In this document: in pieces, positions 1-6,528 of the stretch
How the letters are laid out: every line of letters begins with the position of its first letter
Numbering within the stretch: position 1 is the stretch's first letter
Position numbers and translations under genes: made by a program
NCBI GenBank assembly: GCA_903838095.1
Contig: CAILXE010000261.1
Coordinates: 1 to 6,895, forward strand
Length of the DNA stretch: 6,895 bases
Origin: an uncultured Chlorobiaceae bacterium
Lineage (GTDB): Bacteria > Bacteroidota > Chlorobiia > Chlorobiales > Chlorobiaceae
Direction: 5' to 3'
The notes under the pieces: model-generated
The model's database searches: none
Told to the model about the DNA's origin: nothing
What the model saw: the letters and a program-made list of their open reading frames with translations, nothing else

Positions 1-1102
1 CAGTCACTGATTTTTGCTGAATCATTCGTCGCGCATCACTTTTTGACGCAGCAGCTCCAAGGTTTACCAGAAGGTCAATGATTGGAATGGATTGCAAATC
101 TATTTCGAAAAGTTCGATGTTGTCCGGAGCTTTTTTATGCACAAAAAGCTGATCAAAGTTGTTCTCAGCGCCCTCTGCCTCTTGCTGTGAAAAATAGGAG
201 GCTACAATTTGTTTCGCCATCGATCGTTTGGCTGTTCTTGGGTTGATGGTGATCTGCCCAAGAATATCCTGCACCGCTAACTCACCCTGTGGCAGCAAAA
301 GTTTCGTATACGTTTCAATGAGTGTATCAGGAATGGAGAGAGCCTTGCCATACATGTCTTCAGGCGAGTCATTGAAGCAGATCGCATTGTCGAGCGATTT
401 GGACATTTTTTCGCCACCGGAAGTACCTACCAGCAGAGGCATGGTAATGCATACCTGTGGAGTTATTCCATACTCACGCTGAAGATCTCTGCCGACAAGA
501 AGGTTGAACTTCTGGTCAGTTCCTCCAAGCTCAACATCATTTTTAAGGTGAACAGAATCCATACCCTGAGCAAGAGGATAGAGAAATTCATGAATTGAAA
601 TAGGCTCTCTGGAGCGATACCTACGCTCAAAGTCATCACGCTCAAGCATTCGGGCAACCGTGTAGTGGCTCGCAAGACGAACAACATCTGCGAATCCCAT
701 GGTTCCAAGCCAGTCGGAGTTGTAGCAGATGGTTGTTTTTTCCGGGTCAAGGATTTTCGAAGCCTGTTCAAAGTAACTCTTGCCGTTTTCCCGGGCCTCT
801 TCGGCTGTCAGTTGTGGCCTCGTCTTGCTTTTGCCGGAGGGATCGCCGATCATGGCCGTAAAGTCGCCAATAATCAAAATGGCCTGATGACCAAGATCCT
901 GAAACTCCCGAAGTTTTCTGAGCACAACCGAATGGCCGAGATGAAGATCGGGCCTTGATGGATCAGCGCCAAGCTTTATTTTGAGCGGGGAGTTCGTTTT
1001 GTGGCTCCTGAGTAATTTTTGTTCGAGTTCGTCAACACTGATAATCTCCACCACATTGCCGGTGATGATGTCAAGTTGTTCCTGTATCGGAGGGAAATTC
1101 AT
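1..1102 (-). CDS. tyrS: Tyrosyl-tRNA synthetase, KMSKS (TyrZ/TyrRS2) type, partial at C-terminus
   Basis: Charges tRNA-Tyr with tyrosine in the cytoplasm using ATP (class I aminoacyl-tRNA synthetase). I translated this frame by hand: 367 codons plus one base are present and the gene continues past window position 1. The HIGH signature is HLGH at residues 54-57, within [14 protein letters not shown]. The tyrosine-pocket region YPLAQGMDS lies at 175-183, GGTDQKFN at 193-200, and KMSKS at 232-236. An S4-like RNA-binding segment begins near residue 337 and is cut by the window edge. KMSKS, rather than the KFGKS/T of E. coli-type TyrRS, places it in the TyrZ-like subfamily (family knowledge). The start is fixed: the ATG at 1102-1100 is the first start codon after an in-frame TGA at 1135-1133. 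Its leader is A-rich with no Shine-Dalgarno motif. About 93 nt separate it from smpB, so it may be the last part of the same transcript or have its own promoter. Full-length relatives are roughly 400 residues, so perhaps 30-40 residues are missing. Confidence 0.97.
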   Translation of the reverse strand, partial: MNFPPIQEQLDIITGNVVEIISVDELEQKLLRSHKTNSPLKIKLGADPSRPDLHLGHSVVLRKLREFQDLGHQAILIIGDFTAMIGDPSGKSKTRPQLTAEEARENGKSYFEQASKILDPEKTTICYNSDWLGTMGFADVVRLASHYTVARMLERDDFERRYRSREPISIHEFLYPLAQGMDSVHLKNDVELGGTDQKFNLLVGRDLQREYGITPQVCITMPLLVGTSGGEKMSKSLDNAICFNDSPEDMYGKALSIPDTLIETYTKLLLPQGELAVQDILGQITINPRTAKRSMAKQIVASYFSQQEAEGAENNFDQLFVHKKAPDNIELFEIDLQSIPIIDLLVNLGAAASKSDARRMIQQKSVT

Positions 1103-1195
1103 TGATTTTATTTTATTGCTTGATATTTCTGTTCATTTGCACTGCACTGAGTTCATCTCAAGGTCATTTTTTTCGAGATGATTGCGAGAACCCTG

Positions 1196-1669
1196 TTAGT
1201 ATTGTTTTTTAATCTGCTCCATTTGCCGCTGGTTCTCCCGTTTTTTAATCGTTTCGCGTTTGTCATAGAGCTTTTTGCCTTTCGCTATTGCAAGATCAAT
1301 TTTCAGGAGTCCCTTTGAGTTGAAAAAAGCCTTGAGTGGCACGAGAGTCAGCCCTTTTTCATTGATCTTCGTCTGAATTTTCTGGATTTCCTTTTTGTGC
1401 AGCAGGAGTTTGCGGCTGCGTTTTGCTTCAATGATCTCCATACGGTTGTGTTCGTAGGGAGTAATCTGCATGTTTTCGAGCCACACCTCATTATGGTGAA
1501 TGATGGCAAAGCTGTCGCTCAGGCTTGCATGGCCCAGACGAACTGATTTGACCTCGCTGCCAAAGAGCTGAATACCAGTCACAAGGGTATCGAGAATTTC
1601 AAACTCGTATCTGGCCTTTCTGTTCTGAATGGACTGGACGAATTGCTGTGTATGTTGCTTTTTTGACAC
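1196..1669 (-). CDS. smpB: SsrA-binding protein SmpB (trans-translation)
   Basis: Small basic protein that binds tmRNA (SsrA) and delivers it to stalled ribosomes, so that the nascent peptide is tagged for degradation and the ribosome is freed. At 157 aa it has the family's usual length and is complete. Family landmarks in order are NRKA at residues 16-19, GSEVKS at 37-42, PYEH at 71-74, RSRKLLLHK at 84-92, GLTLVPL at 106-112, and the [16 protein letters not shown] block at 129-144. The core is the OB-fold barrel. The lysine/arginine-rich C-terminal tail (about 130-157) is the part known to enter the decoding centre and mRNA channel. The start is GTG (1669-1667), 12 nt after the stop of the upstream oxidase gene, with no recognisable Shine-Dalgarno motif; the conserved NRKA position fits this start. 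It probably shares the upstream mre-mrdA transcript. The tmRNA gene (ssrA) itself is not in this window. Confidence 0.98.
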   Translation of the reverse strand: MSKKQHTQQFVQSIQNRKARYEFEILDTLVTGIQLFGSEVKSVRLGHASLSDSFAIIHHNEVWLENMQITPYEHNRMEIIEAKRSRKLLLHKKEIQKIQTKINEKGLTLVPLKAFFNSKGLLKIDLAIAKGKKLYDKRETIKKRENQRQMEQIKKQY

Positions 1670-1681
1670 TGCTGAACGATT

Positions 1682-3169
1682 TCAATATGTTTCAGTTTCC
1701 AGATATGCGGCAGGAACAAGATTTCCGATATTGAGCACCAGAAATGGATCCAGAATTTTTTTTATTCTTGCCATCTCTCTTATGCCGCTCTCGTGATACA
1801 TCTCGACAAGATATTCTGTTTTGAGCTTGCCAATGCCGTGTTCGGCAGAGACAGTTCCGCCCAGTGAGAGAGTCTTGTCTATAAATGTTCGGTAGAGGCT
1901 TTTTGCCTGCAAAAATTCCTCCCGGTTTCGGGGCAGAATATTCAGGTGTACGTGCGCATTGCCGATATGACCAAAAATAATATAGACAAAGCCATGTTGT
2001 TCGCAAGAGTTCCTGTAAAAATCAAAAAGTTCCCGAAATACGCGGTCAGGCACGGCCATGTCAGTGCTGATTTTACTCTCTTTTTGTTTGCTGAGCCATT
2101 CATTGACGAGAAGCGGCAAGGTGTGACGAAATTCTCTTAACCGCTCCTGCTCCTTACGGTCGAGCGCCATCCATGATTCGTCGCTCATGGCGTTGCAGGC
2201 CTCCATCTGTTCAAAGAGTTTATCAAGGTCATCTTCTTCTTTCTCTGATGATGTTTCCTGCTCAAAGTAAATTGCGCCGTCAGCGTCTGCGGGTACTTCC
2301 GGGTATTTTTCAGCAAGAAATCCAAGCGAGTTTTTGTCAAAAAACTCTATTGCCCTTGGAGATGACTCGTCTTGTGGAGTTTTGAGGATATCGTTGAATC
2401 TGAAAAGATCGTCAAGGTTCCTGAAGTACACCAGGCATGATATGATAGCCTCCGGAAGGCGAATCAGCATGAGATCGGCTTCAGCAATGATCCCAAGGGT
2501 GCCTTCTGAGCCGATAAAAAGATCAACAAGATCCATTCTGTCCTCGGAAAAATATCCTGCATTGTGCTTTGATGTTGCAGGCATACGGTATTGCGGACGC
2601 TGAAAGGTAATGGCGCCTGCCACAGGAAGGCTAAGACAAAACATTCCATTCTGGTCGGCCAGACAGTTTCCTCGTGAAAGGTCAAGAATGTCGCCCTGTG
2701 GCAGGATGACAAGAATTCTTGCAATGTGCTTTCTTGTCGATCCATATTTGAATGTTCTTGCACCCGAAGAGTTGTTCGCAATGGTACTCCCGATAAAACA
2801 AAGTTTTTCAGTAGGATCCGGAGGATAAAACCAGCCACACTCTTCTGCTTTTTTCTGGATAGTCTCAAGGAGTGCGCCACCTTGCACTGTCATTGATGCT
2901 TTGTTACTTGATATCTGAACAGGTTCATTGATTTGGTCAAGCTTCTGCATCGAAATGACATAATCTCCAAGCGGAATTCTGCCTCCGGTCGTGCCGGTTC
3001 CGTTTCCTGCAATGGTGAAGTGGCGGTTCTCTGAAGCAGCGGATTTAAGCAAATCTGAGAGTTCAGCGATGGTTTGCGGGAAAAAAACCCCCGGAGTATG
3101 GCCGATCTTTAGGTTACTTGTATCCTCAAGAAATCCCTTGATGGAGGCCTGATCGTTTTTATAAATCAT
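1682..3169 (-). CDS. FAD-linked oxidase, GlcD / D-lactate dehydrogenase family
   Basis: Flavoprotein of the vanillyl-alcohol-oxidase/PCMH superfamily that oxidises a 2-hydroxy acid (glycolate, D-lactate, D-2-hydroxyglutarate or similar); the substrate cannot be read from sequence. It has 495 aa, a normal length for GlcD or Dld proteins without an added iron-sulfur domain. The N-terminal FAD-binding half shows the pyrophosphate loop AGNGTGTTGG (54-63), YPPDPTEK (115-122), the GSTIANNSSGARTFKYGST stretch (127-145) and GSEGTLGIIAE (220-230). The C-terminal FAD-oxidase half has FGHIGNAHVHLNILP (399-413), with candidate metal/substrate histidines H401, H406 and H408, then GGTVSAEHGIGKLKTEYL (437-454) with the E443-H444 pair. 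I see no signal peptide, membrane helix or Cys-rich Fe-S motif, so it is probably cytoplasmic or peripheral. The ATG overlaps the mrdA stop in an ATGA, indicating translational coupling. No glcE or glcF partner is adjacent. Family call is firm; the specific reaction is not. Confidence 0.9.
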   Translation of the reverse strand: MIYKNDQASIKGFLEDTSNLKIGHTPGVFFPQTIAELSDLLKSAASENRHFTIAGNGTGTTGGRIPLGDYVISMQKLDQINEPVQISSNKASMTVQGGALLETIQKKAEECGWFYPPDPTEKLCFIGSTIANNSSGARTFKYGSTRKHIARILVILPQGDILDLSRGNCLADQNGMFCLSLPVAGAITFQRPQYRMPATSKHNAGYFSEDRMDLVDLFIGSEGTLGIIAEADLMLIRLPEAIISCLVYFRNLDDLFRFNDILKTPQDESSPRAIEFFDKNSLGFLAEKYPEVPADADGAIYFEQETSSEKEEDDLDKLFEQMEACNAMSDESWMALDRKEQERLREFRHTLPLLVNEWLSKQKESKISTDMAVPDRVFRELFDFYRNSCEQHGFVYIIFGHIGNAHVHLNILPRNREEFLQAKSLYRTFIDKTLSLGGTVSAEHGIGKLKTEYLVEMYHESGIREMARIKKILDPFLVLNIGNLVPAAYLETETY

Positions 3170-5091
3170 TCCACAGCGTTTTCTTTGTTCTTCTCGATAA
3201 TGATCTCCGAGGACGGTTCATTGGTATTCGCAGGTTTTTCAGACTGCACAGCAGGAGAAGTACTTCCTGTGCTGTCGGCCTGTGGTGTCGCAGCTTCTGA
3301 GGAATTTATAGCATTTATGGTGGAGAGAGATGGTTTTTCCCTGCCCTTGATATAGTATTTGATAAGTTCACGGGCAATCGGGGCAGAAATAGTGCCACCG
3401 AAACCGGCATTTTCGACCAGCACCGCCAATGCGATTTTAGGATTTTCAACTGGTGCAAAAGCAATAAACCATGCATGATCTTTGCCATGTGGATTTTGTG
3501 CGGTTCCGGTTTTTCCTGCAACAGTAACACCCGGGACGTTTGCCAGAGTTCCTGTGCCTTGAAGTACGACACCAGTCATGCCTTCATGGATAAGATTGAA
3601 CGTTGTTTGTGAAATCGGAAGTTGCTGTTTTGCATAAGTGAACGGAAAATATTTTCCGGTTCCCGTGTCCCGATATCCATTGACAATATGAGGCTGGCAA
3701 AGGATTCCGTTGTTTGCTATGGCTGCGGCATACGCCGCAAGCTGTACAGGTGTTGTGCCGAGTTCCCCCTGGCCAATAGCAAGGCTGACAAGATATCCTT
3801 TTGTCCATCTGTTTTCGCCATAACGTTTATCGTAATATTCGTTTGACGGCACCAGCCCTGATCGCTCACCAGGCAGGTCAATACCGGTTTTTTTCCCAAA
3901 ACCAAACATGGAACCATATCTGGTCCAGTTCTCAAATCCGACATTAAAAATAAGGTTATAAAAATAGACATTGGACGAGACTGCAATTGCATTTTTCATA
4001 TCAACCCATCCGTGTCCCTTTCCTTCGTTGCTGAGAAATCGTCTGTTCCCGTAGATAAACACTCCGTTGTCAAGTATTTTTTTGTTGGGATCAATGCTTT
4101 TTTCCTCAAGCGCCGCCATAGCAAGAATCATCTTATAAATAGATCCCGGGGGATAGACCGCCTGAACGGTACGGTTAAAAAGAGGTTTTTGAGGGGAGGT
4201 TATAATATCATTCCAGCCTTTTCGATCTGTAGCGCCATTAAATATATCAAGATCGTAGTCAGGAGCACTGGCAAGCGCAAGGACGCCGCCGGTCGAAGGA
4301 TCAATAGCCACGACAGCTCCGGATTTTCCGGTTGCTCTCAACAGTTGTTCGGCAAGCTGCTGCAAATTTCCGTCGATGGAAAGATAGAGGTCATCACCTC
4401 TGACGCATGAGATATCATTTTTCCCATTATCATATTTCCCAACATATTTGCCACGTGGAGTAACCATTTCAAATTTGGCGCCTTTTTGTCCTTTCAGGCG
4501 ATCTTCATAAAACTTTTCCAGTCCGGTAAATCCTACTTTGTCATCCTGGGTGTAACCCTGCTCGGCAAGTTCTTCAAGTTTATCCTTTGAAATGACACGT
4601 AAGTAACCGAAAAGATGAGATCCATGAAGAGAATCGGGATACATTCTTTTGTTATCGACATCTATCAGTACTCCCGGCAGACGCCAGAGATTTTCGCTTA
4701 ACCTGGCTATAGCAAGGGGATTCAGGTTTCTAGTGACCGTTACCGCTGTAAATCGATTAAAGGCATATCCTTTTCTTATTTCCTCAACCAGCTCCTCCTT
4801 TGGTTTTTGTACAAGCCAGGCAAGGTAACCAAGATTGGTTTTTCTGAATTCAGAGGGAATGACCTTTACGGTATAGAGTGGCTGATTGTCGACAATGACA
4901 ACGCCATTCCGGTCAATCATGCGTCCTCTTGGAGGCAAAACCCAGACCCTGCGGATGCTGCTTGTCGTCGAAATTGAGCCAAAATGACTAAAATTAATAA
5001 CTTGCAGATAAAAAAGTCTGCCGGCCAGTAAGGCAAAAACAGCTATTACAAACAACGGCACAAGTGTTGACTTTCGCTGAAGTTGATCCAT
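3166..5091 (-). CDS. mrdA: Penicillin-binding protein 2 (peptidoglycan transpeptidase, elongasome)
   Basis: Class B (monofunctional) D,D-transpeptidase that crosslinks peptidoglycan of the side wall during elongation, anchored in the inner membrane with its catalytic domain in the periplasm. It has 641 aa. A membrane helix lies at residues 11-31, followed by the dimerisation/pedestal domain, with the PPRGRMIDRNGVV element at 53-65 and GLEKFYEDRLKG at 190-201. The transpeptidase domain carries the three canonical motifs: SIYK at 317-320 with catalytic Ser317 (in YPPGSIYK), SSN at 372-374, and KTGT at 527-530. All catalytic residues are present. After about residue 583 comes a low-complexity tail of roughly 55 residues rich in Ser, Thr, Pro, Glu and Asn, which the catalytic fold does not need. 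The ATG start lies only 3 nt after the mreD stop and its TGA overlaps the oxidase ATG, so it sits mid-operon. PBP3/FtsI is less likely because of the mreC-mreD neighbours and the PBP2-type N-terminus. Confidence 0.96.
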   Translation of the reverse strand: MDQLQRKSTLVPLFVIAVFALLAGRLFYLQVINFSHFGSISTTSSIRRVWVLPPRGRMIDRNGVVIVDNQPLYTVKVIPSEFRKTNLGYLAWLVQKPKEELVEEIRKGYAFNRFTAVTVTRNLNPLAIARLSENLWRLPGVLIDVDNKRMYPDSLHGSHLFGYLRVISKDKLEELAEQGYTQDDKVGFTGLEKFYEDRLKGQKGAKFEMVTPRGKYVGKYDNGKNDISCVRGDDLYLSIDGNLQQLAEQLLRATGKSGAVVAIDPSTGGVLALASAPDYDLDIFNGATDRKGWNDIITSPQKPLFNRTVQAVYPPGSIYKMILAMAALEEKSIDPNKKILDNGVFIYGNRRFLSNEGKGHGWVDMKNAIAVSSNVYFYNLIFNVGFENWTRYGSMFGFGKKTGIDLPGERSGLVPSNEYYDKRYGENRWTKGYLVSLAIGQGELGTTPVQLAAYAAAIANNGILCQPHIVNGYRDTGTGKYFPFTYAKQQLPISQTTFNLIHEGMTGVVLQGTGTLANVPGVTVAGKTGTAQNPHGKDHAWFIAFAPVENPKIALAVLVENAGFGGTISAPIARELIKYYIKGREKPSLSTINAINSSEAATPQADSTGSTSPAVQSEKPANTNEPSSEIIIEKNKENAVE

Positions 5092-5094
5092 TGT

Positions 5095-5586
5095 TCAGTC
5101 GGCAAATGATTTTCTCAAAAAGAGCCAGTTCAGAATCAAGGCAAGCATAAGAGTGAAGAGAGACTCAAGAAAGCCAAGAACAATTATTCGATAAGCGGGA
5201 GTAAGGCCAAGAGGATTGTATCCAGCAGACATGACGGCATTACCACAGAAGCATGCCGCCAGGATAGCCATATAAAATCGCCTGGTTTTCTGTCTGGAAG
5301 TTGCATGGCTCTCTTCGGGGATATGAAAATAGCCAGCAATAAAGCCCTCGATTGTTCTTGCAAGCATATTTAAGCCCATGTTTCCCGAGAAAATGCCGGT
5401 AAGAATCCCGGCAGCAAATCCAAAGCTTGTGCTCCTTTTCTGATCGACTGTTATCGCAATAAAAACAATAAAAATCGTCATAATATCAGGGGATACCTGA
5501 AAGAGAGCGATGTGGGGCAGGAAAAACTCCTGTAACAATGTTCCGATACAAAGAAATACGATTGAAAAAAAAAGTTTCGTTGTCAC
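5095..5586 (-). CDS. mreD: Rod shape-determining protein MreD
   Basis: Integral inner-membrane component of the elongasome that works with MreC to position and activate PBP2-RodA. The 163 aa match the usual MreD length. The sequence is strongly hydrophobic, with likely membrane helices around residues 3-21, 33-48, 54-70, 104-121 and 134-157. The loop with VSPDIMTIFIVF (31-42) and the glycine-rich GFAAGILTGIFSGNMG run (56-71) resemble the MreD consensus. The start is GTG (5586-5584): the codon two positions upstream is an in-frame TGA, so no longer start is possible. It lies 17 nt after mreC and 3 nt before mrdA. No clear Shine-Dalgarno motif precedes it, which suggests coupling to mreC translation. 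A run of nine T's on the coding strand (codons 5-8) is a possible slippage tract. MreD sequences diverge widely, so the call rests on topology, size and the mreC-mreD-mrdA order as much as on motifs. Confidence 0.92.
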   Translation of the reverse strand: MTTKLFFSIVFLCIGTLLQEFFLPHIALFQVSPDIMTIFIVFIAITVDQKRSTSFGFAAGILTGIFSGNMGLNMLARTIEGFIAGYFHIPEESHATSRQKTRRFYMAILAACFCGNAVMSAGYNPLGLTPAYRIIVLGFLESLFTLMLALILNWLFLRKSFAD

Positions 5587-5603
5587 AAGTCAGTCTTTGA
5601 AAA

Positions 5604-6446
5604 TTATGGGAGCTGCTCAATGAGTGCGCTTTCATTGGCTATCGCGGCTTTTTCTGCTTCTATTTTCAGTGGAGCAATCAGTACCTGAGTCAATGACGAA
5701 AAATCAACAGCAAGTCTGAGATCGATGGTACAGAACAGTTTATCAGGAGTTATGCGTACTACTCGCCCCACCGGTATTCCACGTGTTGAAAAGGTACTGA
5801 AATCTGACGTGACCATGTGTTCGTTGAGCTTGAGACGGCTGCTTATGGGGACTTGTTCAACCTGGGCGATGGATTCCTGTCCGCCGTTCCAGGAAAGGAT
5901 GCCCATCGTGTTCGATGAATCAGAAACCACACTGACCTTAAAATCAGTATTGATAACAGGCAAAACTTTTGCATAGTGCTCAGATACAGCGATTACTCTC
6001 CCGACCAACCCTTCCGGCACAAGAACAGTCATGTCTTTTTTTATACCATTTTTCCAGCCAGCATTGATCAACAGCATGTTTTCCCGATCACTGAATTTGC
6101 GGTCAACCACCCTTGCCATAATAAACCCTGAAGCGTTGAAAGTGCTGTCAGTCAATATTTTGCTGCGGTTTCTTTCATCGACGGCTGTTGTTTCAAGGTT
6201 AATTGTCCTTGTAAGCAGGTCGGCGTTCACACGCATCAGTCGTTCGTTTTCCTTATCCAGGTTTAACAGATACGTTATATTCGTCAGTTTTTCGTTGACG
6301 GCAGCGCTGAATTCTATGCTGCCTGTGCGCAGATTTTCAAGCGTATCGTCATTTTGAAGCTTTATGAAGAGTAACGAAATACTGCAGCACACCACAAACA
6401 GCAGGTAGTTGTTGTACTTAAAAAAGAGAGTAAAAAACTTCGGCAC
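5604..6446 (-). CDS. mreC: Rod shape-determining protein MreC
   Basis: Bitopic inner-membrane protein whose periplasmic part contacts PBP2 and helps organise lateral-wall synthesis. It has 280 aa, typical of the family. After a short cytoplasmic N-terminus there is a membrane helix at residues 13-29. A heptad-like, charged helical segment at about 60-95 (LDKENERLMRVNADLL) is the expected dimerising coiled coil. The beta-rich MreC domain follows: ARVVDRKFSDRENMLLINAG (111-130), VPEGLVGRVIAVSEHYAKVL (143-162), GILSWNGG (182-189), RGIPVGRVV (222-230) and DLRLAVDFSSLTQVLI (242-257). The start is GTG (6446-6444): the next upstream in-frame codon but one is TGA (6452-6450), and the ATG at 6453-6451 is out of frame. 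A weak GGAA lies 8 nt upstream. It heads the minus-strand operon, with the divergent co-chaperonin gene on the other side. Confidence 0.95.
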   Translation of the reverse strand: MPKFFTLFFKYNNYLLFVVCCSISLLFIKLQNDDTLENLRTGSIEFSAAVNEKLTNITYLLNLDKENERLMRVNADLLTRTINLETTAVDERNRSKILTDSTFNASGFIMARVVDRKFSDRENMLLINAGWKNGIKKDMTVLVPEGLVGRVIAVSEHYAKVLPVINTDFKVSVVSDSSNTMGILSWNGGQESIAQVEQVPISSRLKLNEHMVTSDFSTFSTRGIPVGRVVRITPDKLFCTIDLRLAVDFSSLTQVLIAPLKIEAEKAAIANESALIEQLP

Positions 6447-6481
6447 GGTTCATATTCCGGTTTTTTTATTACATTTTCTTC

Positions 6482-6498
6482 ATCACACTCAATGTGAT
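6482..6498. promoter_or_regulatory. Perfect inverted repeat in divergent promoter region
   Basis: ATCACA, a 5-bp spacer CTCAA, then TGTGAT gives perfect 6-bp arms. It lies inside the 82-bp gap (6447-6528) between mreC and the divergent GroES-like gene, 36 bp from one start and 30 bp from the other. This is a plausible position for an operator, because both promoters must fit in the gap. It is not a CRP/FNR-type site: those read TGTGA-N6-TCACA, whereas here the half-sites are in the opposite order. It could also form a short hairpin in a leader RNA. A six-base palindrome of this kind can arise by chance, hence the modest confidence. I found no convincing -35/-10 pair on either strand; a weak minus-strand candidate is TTGAGT (6492-6487) with TAATAA (6471-6466) at 15-bp spacing. 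Confidence 0.35.
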
Positions 6499-6528
6499 CC
6501 CGCTCAACAGGTCAAGAAAACAGTATAT

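Noticed and set aside
228..958. Open frames on the plus strand (228-482, 665-958) and on the minus strand in another frame (463-771)
   Set aside because: They lie wholly inside tyrS, whose translated frame carries all class I synthetase motifs; their own translations resemble no family and have shadow-like composition.
1154..1180. Imperfect inverted repeat (CATCTC ... GAGATG) in the smpB-tyrS gap, a possible terminator
   Set aside because: Only six perfect pairs with a long A/T-rich loop, and no T-run follows the stem on the minus strand, so it does not look like an intrinsic terminator for smpB.
981..1181. 66-codon plus-strand frame spanning the tyrS start and the smpB-tyrS gap
   Set aside because: Antisense to the tyrS 5' end, no ribosome-binding site, no recognisable domain; hydrophobic look comes from the AT-rich spacer.
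1692..2880. Several 60-140 codon frames overlapping the FAD oxidase gene (1692-2006 -, 2464-2880 -, 1946-2828 +)
   Set aside because: All are out-of-frame or antisense shadows of an intact 495-aa flavoprotein frame with continuous family motifs.
4012..4410. 132-codon plus-strand frame inside mrdA
   Set aside because: Antisense to the PBP2 transpeptidase domain, no start context or neighbours on that strand, and no recognisable protein.
6031..6357. 108-codon plus-strand frame inside mreC, rich in Ser, Leu and Phe
   Set aside because: Antisense of the MreC coiled-coil and beta domain; its membrane-like composition is the complement of charged codons.
6482..6498. Palindrome as a CRP/FNR-type binding site
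   Set aside because: Half-sites are in the order TCACA...TGTGA, the reverse of the CRP consensus TGTGA-N6-TCACA, so only a generic inverted-repeat call is supported.
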